Source: Azolla caroliniana (Eukaryota > Polypodiophyta). From it: a DNA stretch of 64,000 bases. Shown here in pieces: positions 42,886 through 54,900 of the stretch. A program made the translations under genes and the position numbers. Each line of letters starts with the position of its first letter. The stretch's first letter is position 1. Location of the stretch: assembly GCA_043228905.1 (NCBI GenBank), contig JBHGNT010000013.1:15252001-15316000 (forward strand), in the 5' to 3' direction. A model generated the notes under the pieces. That model was not told the DNA's origin and did no database searches. It saw only the letters and a program-made list of their open reading frames with translations.

Positions 42886-45800
42886 ATGGCTATGGCCATG
42901 GTAGCTCCACCTGCTCTTCCTCGCCTTTCTTCCAGGGATTCCTTCCTTGATTCAACCTTCCCTTCTCATCCTCACCAGGTGAAATCCTGTTACTTCTGAG
43001 TGTGTGTGTGTGTGTGTGTGACCATTGATGTTTGAAAGTCATGTTTTCGGAATATGCATTTACAGTATTGTGTCAACATCGTTATTCTTTTCTTGGGGGG
43101 TAACACGAGCTGAAAGAGAAGGGGATATGATTCAGTATTAATGCCTGGATATGATGAAATGACCTGCGAGACTAATCTGAGAGTGAAATGTAGCATATGA
43201 CATCTTCAAAGCGGCAATGCAAACTATGTGAAAGTGAAACGAAATATGGTACTAGCATATTCAAATGATTGCATATGATACCCAAAGGTACACGCATCAC
43301 CTGATTCATAATACAAGTGTACTATATACGTAAAGAAAAAGACCACCTTAGAAAAGAGAGAGATGAATGAACTAAAGTTCTCCTGATCGAAAAAGGTGTG
43401 TGAGGCTGAAGCTAGAAGCTGAAACCGTTATTGGGTACGTGATACAAGTGCCAGATTTAAGCTAAAGTATTAGTTTTTTTTTACCTTATATAGACAGGCC
43501 TAGAGTCTGCATTTGATGGACACTTTCAAAGCTTATGGTATTGTGTTCAGAATGTTTATTTTGCACAACTGTTTTGCGCAGACAAACTGTCTATGAAAGA
43601 GATATGTGAAATCTTTGAGGGGTTGAGTAAAATTTGTGATCAAATGGAAGATTATCTTTATGCATAATTGAAATTTCCTATATGATGCTGAATTAGAAGA
43701 ACGGAGTGCTATTCATATAGAGTTCTTCATTTCTTCTATCAAAATTTCTCATTTACATCCTTTTATTAGGACATCTTTCAGGGATCAAGGTCTTTGAAAG
43801 GATTTTGTTTTCTTTAGGATGAGTAGAAAAGCAGCAAAGCGTCCTAAATAACAATATGGGATATATGCGATAGAAGTCAATTTCAAAATTCCGTCTCATG
43901 AAATCATGTGGTGTTTCTTCATCAGATAGAGCAGGGTAATACTCCATCAAATAGATTTCGATTGTGTGTTGTATTTCAAGCCAAACAAGCTGGCTATGAT
44001 AAGGTAATCTAATCCAATGTGTCTATCTTGCTCAGAATGGAATTCAGCTTTCGTTGTACTCACATTCAAGTTGTACCTTGTAGATGATAGTCTCTATCAC
44101 TGGAGCTACTGGGTTTATCGGAAAACGGTTAGTGGAGAGGCTTCTATCAGGTTTGACAATTCCCACTACAATGAGGATAATGTTGATTTGAAAATTACTA
44201 TTGGATTAATAGTTTCCTGAAAGAAATAACTTGATATATGTTAGTTGCGTTTTGTTTGTTTGTTTGCGCTAGTGCTAACTTCAATGTCTTTTTTGTGGAC
44301 TATAAATAATTCCCTTTCTTATCTCCAATTAGTGATGGCCAATATTTTATATATTTATTTGAGGTTATCGTCCATAGATGTCTAATTTAATTTCTGGCCA
44401 AAAGATCTTCCCAAATTATGAGGTGACTGACTCAACTTGTTTGGATAAAGAATGACCATGTTTATGTGCCAGAATATTTGGACCTATGGATAAGATGTTT
44501 ACACACTAAAAGATTTGTGTTCATGGATGAGATATTACGAGGTTGTGCAACCTCATTTCTCTGTCTTTCTCAGTTCTGTATGCAAATAAAACAGTTTAAT
44601 TCTGTATACTTGACACAGAAAGTCTAAGATGTCAGCAGGTCACTTTAACTAAACAATAAACATTAGCTAGATATAGGAAGGTTGCATCTCATATTAGCCT
44701 TTGAGATTTTAAAAAATGTGGAAACATTTTGCAGTTGGAAATTGCAACGAGTATCATTCCATTTTCTCTAATTTTCACATTTTTTCGTATGGTACACAGA
44801 TGGCCATAAAGTCCGGGTTTTGACAAGATCTGCGTCAAAGGCACAAGATATATTTCCTGGTAAGCAGGTAAAAAAGATATCAGTGGAAAACTAATGCTAT
44901 TTCGACAAAAAGGAAACACAATCTTCTGGATATTCTTTTGGGATGAAAATAAAACACAAATCTAAGCACAGAAATGCTTGCTTGCAGCTAAAACATATCC
45001 AGGAATAGAAATAGCTGAGGAGGCTGATTGGCCTCAATTAATTGAAGGCTCAACAGCAGTTGTGAATTTAGCTGGAACTCCCATCAGCACTCGGTGGTCA
45101 CCAGATGTATGGGAAGTTTCTGTTCTTCGGTTTGTTTAGTGTCCTGTTGTTCATTCACATCTTTACTTACACCTCTCACAAAAGTCCTCCCTCACCTTTT
45201 CAGGTTAAAACTGATATATTAAAAAGCAGAGTGCATGCCACAACAAAGGTAAAAACTCACAGTGTTTTCGCACATCAATAGGTGATAGATAGAATCAAAT
45301 TTAAGCATGTTATATATGGTTAATGTCTACCTTACACACTCTATGCGATAGAGCATACTTGTAGCTGAAAAATTTTAATATTTTTACTCTTGCTCATACA
45401 TTTATATCTCAATTTTCTTTGTGGAGTCTTGCTCAGTTGCTTTAATATTAATGCATTCTGCCATTACAAGGTAGTGGAGTCCATCAATTCTATACCAAAG
45501 CAGCTAAAGCCTTCTGTTCTAGTTAGTGCAACTGCTTTAGGATTCTATGGTATGAAGATATTGAGCACAGTGAATTTTTGCGGAAGTAAAGAATGTTCTG
45601 TAAGCATTCTGTTTGTCTTTACAGGAACAAGTGAGAGTCAAACTTTTGATGAATTAAGTCCTTCTGGAAGTGATTACCTCGCTAAGGTAACCTGCATTGT
45701 CCTAGTGTAAATATTTTTCTTTTTTGTGATTCTCTGAGGTCAAACAATCGCTTTAGGTCTGTGTAGATTGGGAATCGACAGCAAAGAAAGTTGATGATGA

Positions 45801-47592
45801 TGTGCGGTTGGTGCTAATTCGAATTGGAGTTGTTCTTGACCATGATGGCGGTGCTTTAGGTGAACAATTGAGCCTATTATGTTGTCAGTGGTGGTTTCAT
45901 TCAATCATCAGTCCATGCTGTCTGATATAGTTTCCAACCTACTTTATACTACAGTGAATGGTTCCTGATGTTCCTAGATTTTTTTCTAACACTGCTACTA
46001 AATTCTAATGATATGTGTGACAACTAGGCTATCCATTCACTAGTGGAAAGCCTGGTCTCACTGTGCAACTGAAGTAATTTCTTCCTTAGCCGATAGAAGT
46101 GGAATTCCAAGTGCCCAGGAACATATTCTGTGTATGGAAAACTAGAGGATCTTATCTAACATGAGTAAATACTATGTGTTTTGTGGAATGGTAAAAACAA
46201 AAAAAAAAGCTACAATGAATGTGTATAGTTGACATCTAAAATCTGTACATTGGTATTTTCTCATATCAAGTCCTTGATATTATTCTCCCTACTTGTTTTG
46301 GCAGCTCAAATGATTCCTTTGTTCAAATTATTTGCCGGTGGTCCAATCGGATCAGGAAAGCAATGGTACAATGATGCAAAAGTTAACATAAGATTCGTAT
46401 GTTTGAAATTGGTATGAGAAATGATAAACAATAATTTCCTTGTGAAGGTTTTCTTGGGTGCATCGTGATGACTTGGTGAATCTTATCATTGAATCTATAT
46501 CAAATAATGCTTACAAAGGTATGTTCTACGCTAATGTCTAATAATGCTGAGACATATACTATCTGCTTATATTCAAACTGTATCTGGAATTAACCTCCTC
46601 TCTCTATAATGCCATTTCTGTAGATTTTGCCAGTAGTTGACACAAAATAATCACAATATTTTCTTTAGAGAACCTATGGATAGGGGGGTTCCAAGCCATT
46701 TCCCTGTAACATGTTACATTTTCAAATACCACTAGATATGGATTCATATACTCCCAGTTATTTAGCTTGTCACATTTGTTCCAGAAATGGACATTCATCC
46801 CTTATTCTTGTAAAGATTATTAGTTTGCTTTAAATATTATTCTTTGTAGAAATATGAATCATATTTAATTTCTGATTAGATCTATAGTTGGATTAAACAA
46901 AACTGTGAGAAACTTCATATAAATGAAGAATATACTAATCCTTTTGGCTCATTAGATAGTAAGTGATTTTGAAATCTTGCCTCACTTGCTATGGCATCCA
47001 ATGTGACAAGGATACTAGGGTACTAATTCTCTGACAAGATGTCATTGGTAGGACGAAATAGTGCATATCATCTTCCCATTGGTTACGAGGCAGTTCAGGA
47101 TGTCTGGTGGATGAGACAAACAAATCTGAACCGAAACTTGAATGTGGTTATTTTGTGAGGAAGAAGAGATTCTGATGTTTTCCCCTTTCTGAGAAAACCT
47201 TAAACTTTTCTTGCAGTTTATTTGTTAACAATTATGCCATGTTTATTTATTAAAATGGTTGTGCAGGAATTATTAATGGAACTGCCCCAAACCCTGTACG
47301 ATTCTCTGAAATGTGTGACCGTCTAGGATCAGTACTCGGTCGACCTTCTTGGTTGCCAGTGCCTGACTTCGTATTGCAAGCTGTTTTAGGAGAGGGTGCT
47401 CTTGTGGTAAGCTTCTGCTGTGATTATTTGCAGGTAAATTATGAAGACTGATGCGTAATATTCATGTCACTGCCTTCATAGGTACTCAAGGGGCAGCGTG
47501 TAATTCCAAAGAAGGCTTTGGAATTAGGATTTAAGTTCAAGTATCACTATATCACTGATGCTTTGAAAGCAATAGTTTTAAACCTAGTGTGA
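42886..47592 (+). CDS. GC1: SDR39U1/GC1-like NAD(P)-binding epimerase-family protein, plastid-targeted (12 exons)
   Basis: Exons by frame and GT-AG sites: 42,886-42,978; 44,084-44,150; 44,800-44,859; 44,988-45,106; 45,204-45,248; 45,471-45,549; 45,625-45,686; 45,757-45,859; 46,305-46,365; 46,448-46,518; 47,267-47,406; 47,482-47,592. They join without a stop to 336 residues. Exon 1 (31 residues, Ala/Ser/Pro-rich) fits a chloroplast transit peptide. The Rossmann motif TGATGFIG is at about 37-44. Then follow [42 protein letters not shown], a FAGGPIGSG segment, and the C-terminal DUF1731-type end [14 protein letters not shown]...[15 protein letters not shown]. The Arabidopsis relative is linked to plastid division; the substrate is unknown. 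An extra exon between 1 and 2 cannot be excluded. Confidence 0.92.
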
Positions 47593-48973
47593 ATAAGTTC
47601 TAGGAAAAGCTGAGCTGACAGAGCAATCCATGAATTAGTATGTTTTACAACATAAATTTTCTCTTCTGGGCTACCTAAAAAGAGGCAATAGAAATGGAAG
47701 CAATTTGTTTTCCTGTCCAGGCTATGTAACTGTAATGTATTTGGGATTTATTCAAAAAACTATCTTTCCTTAATTCTTACACTACAAAATTATCCTTCCT
47801 TTTCTTTTATTAATGTCGTTGATCTGTTTCATGTATCGTTTGATTCATGTTTACCTGGACATAGTAGACCAGTTTTATGTCATTGAAATTCCTGGCTCAC
47901 GTCTTTCAAACATATATATACCCTGGGTCTTAATGTGCAAATATTGTGAACTGAGCATTTCCTGTATCATGTTAGATTCTGATAATCACTGCTCCCCATG
48001 TGTTAATGATGTACAACCTAATATCATTTCTAATCTTGAGGTGCAACTTGTGTGATTTCCAACATACAAGAGATCAACACATCAAATAAACTTGTTTGCA
48101 TATCTTCATGATACTAATCCACAAAGACATTTGGATTAGCAATGATACCAAGTAATAAACATAAAGGGGAATAGAACACTTCATTATCCTTTCATCTCAT
48201 TCAGAGATTTCCTTTGGAATAAAGACAAAATGAAGTTAATATCTGATGTCTAATGTCAAATCTAAGCTCAGTCTTTCTGATGTAAATCAATAAAAGATAA
48301 AATGAAGCATATCTATTGTCTAATGTCAAATCTAAGATCAGTCTTTCTAATGTAAATCATCCTACCTCGTTTATAATATGAGTTTTAGCATACATCATTA
48401 GAATCTAGCTTTCCACATTGTTATAGAATAAATGTAATTTCTAGATATAAAGACCTACATGATTGTTTCACATATCTTCCTCCCAATTCTTGCATTGTCC
48501 TCATTAATCGATTATGTAATCCCTGGTTGAATATAAGATTTGTTTTTATGTGGCAAAATCATCACATTCAACCAATATCTAGATGCATGTAAATTCAGCC
48601 GATATCTTGAGTTAATTGTATATTTGTCTTTAGATGATTCAACTTATGACAGAAAACATGCAATAAAAGAATCATCCATAACAAATAAGCCATATTTACT
48701 GCATCAATGCTTTGACCAATCCTTTGAATGGTCCTTTCATCATCTTAATCTAGTAGAGCAATACAGAAGAATAACATGATTTAGTTTTAATTTCCTACCA
48801 TCTTAAAAACATATTGTGCCATGCAACAATCTGACCACTTGTAGCAACTAATATGGCTTGATTGCCATCTATAAAGCAAGACCACTAATAATTAATGCAA
48901 TTCTTACAACACAAGTCTCATTTCAACCAATGCTGTATCTAGTATACACCCCCCCCTTGCACAGTTCAGGAGA
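47593..48973. other. Convergent intergenic region between GC1-like and CstF77 genes
   Basis: AT-rich, with a ~70-bp tandem duplication (about 48,234-48,290 and 48,303-48,360, sharing CTAATGTCAAATCTAAG). Should contain the 3' UTRs of both genes. No gene seen. Confidence 0.5.
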
Positions 48974-51900
48974 TTAATCAGAGCTGCCGGACAGCTCTCC
49001 TGTTATTGCCCCACTACCACCTGATGTAGAGCCTGTCGGAGCTGAACCTGTTTTTCCAACACGAGCTCTCTGGAGTTGTCTGAGCCGAAACACATCAGGC
49101 GTTCTGTTTTGGACAGACGTGGTTTCCTCCTCTTCTTGTCCTATATGAAGGTTACAGATAACGATATATATGAAGAATAAAAACTATAACAGATGAGAGT
49201 CTGCATATTTTGCTTTTAAGTATGAGAGATAGAGAACTAACTATCAAGATCTTTTCTTTTTTGACCGTCCGACTTCGTTACTCTTGCGGTGGTTGAGTTT
49301 GTATTACGTCCACCAAGCTTTGCAAAACCATTTACTCCAGGCTGACTTCTTGTATCCCCAGATGTTCCTTTTGCTTGTGAATTTTCAGATTCTGCACCGA
49401 TGCCCTCTGGCAGGCTGATAGGTATTTTCAGTTGAAGTAGTTCCGAAATCACCATATCGATACTAGGTGTTGGGCCTATAATGTGACACAAAACGATTAT
49501 AAATAAAACAACGGAATGACCTTAGCATTTCCAAGCAGACGGAGGCAATCTCACCTTCAACAGCTGGGAGTTGTCTGAGAAACGCACCGACAGCAGGTGG
49601 CAAAATTCTGACTGCTTCTTCAATAGATGCTGTAACGGCACCATCCATGGTTTGCTGTATGATACTAGTCAATGTTGAAGATCGAGGCTGTGAGGGAAGA
49701 GAAAGACCTGGCAAACCTATACAATAGACAATAAATAAATATATAGTCTGGCTAGAGTATATTAAAATGTACCAATGGCAATACCAGCAGGAACAGTTGC
49801 TTTCACCGGAGGTGGATGCAAGCCCAGTATTGGTTGTACACTGTTTGTTTCCATACCAACTGCTGTTGCCATTCCAGTTAGTGGTGTTTGGGCTGTACAA
49901 ACATGTTCAAAACCATCCACCGTTTGAGAAAACAAGTAACAGATCCATAAGTTACAAACAGATTCACTAGTTCTCTTACCTGCCATGGTCCTTGGGTCAT
50001 ACACTATCATTTTAGAAACATCTGGCCGTACTAAATTGGAAGATAGACTTGAAACTGCCATAGCTTCTAGACCTGTAGATCCTCTCTCTGTCGTTCAAAA
50101 TCCATCACAAGTTGAATGTATAAAAAATATATATTACTTCCCGTGCTTTGCATTAGAGGTGTTTAAAATATACCCCCTATTGAAGCATTAGCCTGTAGTG
50201 GAACAGTCTTTTCAGCTTTCCCAGGAAGCTTTTGTGTTAACGTCTAAAATAATCAAAGAGTTAAGTACACATCATTACAGTAGTTACATTAACAAAAAGT
50301 CATTCCACGATATAGATATGATTATTATTATTATTATTATTATTCATTCCAAGCAGCCTTGCAATAATGCAAACCTGTTGACGAGCAAGATAATCCAAGT
50401 CTTGTGAAGAGCAGGGCCACAAGTCCAAAAAACGGTAGCGAGAAACAAGTTGCTGTAAAGAACTTTCAGATGCAGCTGCTCCTTCATCTCCAATTAGCAA
50501 AAGAGCATCCTTTCTCCTTTGTTGGACCTGTATTATAACAGTAACATATCCAATCATCTAGGACAGACATTTCCATAATCAGTGTAGTATGAAAATCACC
50601 TTGTAAAAAGTGACCACATACTGTATTATCGAAACTTAAATAATCTTTCCCATGTATATCCTTTTGCATCCACCATACAGTTGACTGAGATCTCACATAC
50701 TTTTACATTCACCGAGCTTTCATCTTCTAGTCAAAAGTGGGCACATACTGTATTACAAAACTTAAATCATCTTTCCCACGTATATCATTTTGCACCCACC
50801 ATACAGTTGACTGAGCTCTCACATACTTTCACATTCACCGAGCTTTCACCTTCTAGTCAAAAAATTCTCAATCTGGAATCTTCTGTTTCCACTGTGATCA
50901 CACAAACTTGATCACCACCATATATAGAAACCCATGCTATAATTCATGGTTCAAGCCTATCTAGTATTACTCAAGCTTGATAACATACTGTTAACAAATA
51001 CCAAGTTATTCACTTCAACAGTTTTTCTTCTTGATGATAGTAGTCCTGTGGAAACTAAAAAATTTCATGCCTACTACACGTGCCAAAGCCTCAATGGGAT
51101 CATATGTTTTGTTTTTAGAAGAACTAAATTATCATGGACGTTTGGTTATTCCACTGAATCCATCATCTTATTCCTTCCTCATTTGGTAATTTTACAAATT
51201 GTTTTCACCTTCAGATAAAGAACATAGAAACAATAAGATTTTGATCTGATTCAGAATTATATCTTTAGTCCAAGGTGTACGGAGTACTGGTAATAAGAAG
51301 CATAACTATCATTTCTTTTTTTTTGTTTAGCATAGTGTTTTGTGTTTAATTATTTAGTGTTATTTCGCATTATAGTTATTTCATATTTTGTGTTGAGTGT
51401 GTTAATTTTGTTTGTTAAATTTTACTCTTCTTTTTTATTTTCTTTGTTAATGCTTGTTAGTTAATTTCATAGATTAATTTTTGGAGAGTTAGTAAACCAC
51501 CAAAAAATATCCGTTGACAAAGTACCAATAGTGTCTATCCCCATGGATAAATTCTCTTTGACCATGACCCCAGGGATCATTGAAATCGACAGAGTCGAGA
51601 CCCATCCGTGACGTCTCAAGATAATCCCAGGAGTGGGAGATTCAGTTGCTTTATACTTAGAATCCTGAATCTATTTCAAAGTTCTGGACTAGGGTTTTCT
51701 CAACCCAAGCAAGTACTGAGCTGAGACACACAATCATCAGCCTATATGAGCTCCCAGGACATAGATGTAACAAGAAAGCCTGTAGAGATTGAGACTCTAA
51801 TGCATAATTTCTCAGTCACCACATGAGCCACGTGACTATGCATCCTAGCTTGCCCATCTTCTAGAAATCATCCAAGCAGAATAAGACAGTATATGGATCT

Positions 51901-54900
51901 GACCAAGAGTGCCCCCCTTGATAGAAAGAAGACAAACTAAAGGTCCAGGAAACAGTCAAATATATAAAGTGATTTTAGGTTATTGTCATTTAAATCAACA
52001 GCAAACTGTATTTTTACCTTCAACATGCTAGAGAGATCACCATATTCCTGTTCAAACTGCACAAATCTATTCCAAACCTGCAAATGAAATTCATTAGATA
52101 ACCATTATAAAACATGATCTTGTCAGAGAAATTTCTTGTATTAGACCTACCTCAATGGATTCTTCAGGGGGGAGCACATTCAATGCTCGCTCAAAAAGTA
52201 CACGTACATTCTGGTCATCATTCAATCGACATAAGAAATCTGCGTATCTGCGCAATTATAAACCCATACATATCGCTTCTTTTCAACCGTAAATAGATAG
52301 GGTTGTTACAGACTTTACATATCATGCTACAAATAACACGGAATTTCAGAACCCTGGCTAGTACCACTGATAGAATTCCTTTGACCTATGGTCTGTTCAC
52401 TAACATTTCTTGTGTTAGAATTTTCATCAGAATTTATGGGTTGAATTATATGAACTAAATAACTATGAACTATTTTTAAAAAAATGCACACAACAGATTA
52501 AGCCTTCTGCAGGAGCTGCAGCCACTCTTTTCTGGCTTAATGTGTTTGTATTAAATAACCATTCTGCCCGTCTCTTTCCTTATCTCAGCCTATTTGCTAT
52601 CTTCTCAATGTTTAATCACCTTATCTTTTGCTACCTGCAGCATCAATTAAAGCTGTGGCTCATGATGCCAACACATTTCATAGTATGATTCAGACACACT
52701 ATCCACTTCAAGTTTGGTTTATAGGCATTCTGGCTGCCACTCCTTAAACACAAAACAACCAAAACAAAATGAAAGTTGAAATTGACATTGTGACGCTAAC
52801 ACAAATTTCAGTGTGAAAAGCTAGATAAACATGCTATATTCTTAGTATTACGTCAACTTTCACCTAAACATAAAAACGTTTATATGTCTCAAATTACAAT
52901 GGCAGAAACTTAGAAACGCCCAACTGGCAGATTGTCCTGCTAGTAGCAGATTTAAAACAGGCTCCCTTGACTAATATCTCCAGTCTCTATGACTACATTA
53001 GTCATAAGAAATGTTGTTGAATGTTATGAAATTCTTTCTTTAAAATTGTAACAGGAATGAAATGGAGTTTCCTATAGTCTTTGTTCTGGATACTAAAAGA
53101 GAAATACATTGTGTGATAGGAAACCTGAGCCACAATAGGGAATATGCCAATCTTCATCCTCTTTTATGCGACAGGGTGCCCATATCATACTCATCAGAGG
53201 AACTCCCATACCGCCTCAGTGCAGTCCAGTACCTTTCTTGTGATACTTCTAATGACCTCATAGTAAATTAACGCAGACCAAAGGCATGATCATCAGCACA
53301 TCTTCAACTTGGATGCCTGATTAAGCATTTAGATTTCAGTTTATCTAGATCTCAAAGACAATTAAGGCTCTGATCATTTATATACATATATATTGCAAGG
53401 TCACTTTCATAAGGTCTCAGTCTGGATAAGGAAGACAAGAGAGGTTAACAGGGGGATAAATATACTGTTTTGGGAGCCTTCCATAGCACGTATAATGTAT
53501 ATGTGCATTCAGTTCTGAGAACCAAGAAACATTTCTGGTTATTGGTATCTTGTTAGATAGGCCGATGATCTTAGTCATGCCAATGTGGCGAGTCACATAC
53601 GTAGGGTTCACTGGCTCATATAGGACCCATGACTTATTGTGCATTTCTTTATTCTTATATGTTCATGTTATGAGCATGGAGAGCTTGCTGTCTTGCAGCA
53701 AGAGTGCAGCTTTCTTACGTAGTCCATCTACCACATCCTAAGGTACGAGCATGCTCTTCTCTTCCATTGTACAAGACGTAAGAAGAATTGATGGGACTCG
53801 TCCCAGGGATATTACGTTTCCTGGACACAAATCTCTAACATTCCTTTTTTACTTCTATTTGATTACTGTGATTTGGCTAATTGTATGATTAATTGGTAGA
53901 TCCTTAAGTAAAGTAGTTATTACTATGAACCATATTGCATATGGAAAACCCAAGCTTCATGCACCTTCTGTCTATTGTTGCTTACCTCTGAAAATTCTGA
54001 AGGACAGAATATTATTTCTTGTTTGTCTAACAAGAAATAATATTCACAAAATACATAACATAAAATTCATGTGAACAAGATGCTACATGGTGTTTGACAT
54101 GGTAGATATTTCTCAATGTATATGATAGATAACCTTCAACATTGTGACCAAACACTTACTCCAAGACATATGCTGGTTCATGAATGTACTTCTTCAGCCC
54201 CATCTCAAAAATGTTGCGTGCAAGCTGAAACAAAAAATTGACAATCAAAAAATCCATCATCCTTCAGGGAATAAAATCAGCCTATATTTACCTTTGCATC
54301 CTTCTCCAAGCACAAGACCATCATTGCTGATGCAACATATATATGATATGTACATAACGGTGACTTCCGGGCATCCACAAGAACTTTAAGAGCAGAGTCT
54401 GTTCCCTCGGTCCGTTGGACAAACCTAATGAACTGTCAATATATGCCCAAACATTCAAAGTAAGACAAAAACAATTATTTAAAAGGGAAAGTTCATATAA
54501 CCAATAATAAGCTTTAGCAGATGAAAACAGATTAGCCAAAAATACCTGAATATAAGCTAATGATGAGGATGCATGGCTATTCTTTACCAATATCTCATAA
54601 ACCTTTTTTGCTTCCTAAAAATGAGTACAGGGTCAAAGTTTGCCCATTGTAAACCAAAATTACATGACCTTGTAGAAAATGTGAAACCTGGATATTCCCA
54701 CGAGCTTCCTCAAATTCAGCATAAGCATAGTGAAGCAATATTTTATCTGCCATGAAAACAAGTTAATGGCAATTCAAAGAAATTTCATTGTCTCCATATT
54801 CTGATTTTGCTCATATATGTCTAACTCTTATGGGTGCAAATATATCATACTACAAATATTTAATGCATATATTTTACACAGACTTTAAACTGCCTGCAAT

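Noticed and set aside
44017-44220. Open frame over GC1-like exon 2 in another phase
   Set aside because: The conserved TGATGFIG motif is in the other frame, beginning right after the acceptor at 44,083.
51300-51960. Possible unidentified mobile fragment in CstF77 intron 17
   Set aside because: T-rich start and a change in composition near 51,540, but no termini, duplication or coding motif, so not called.
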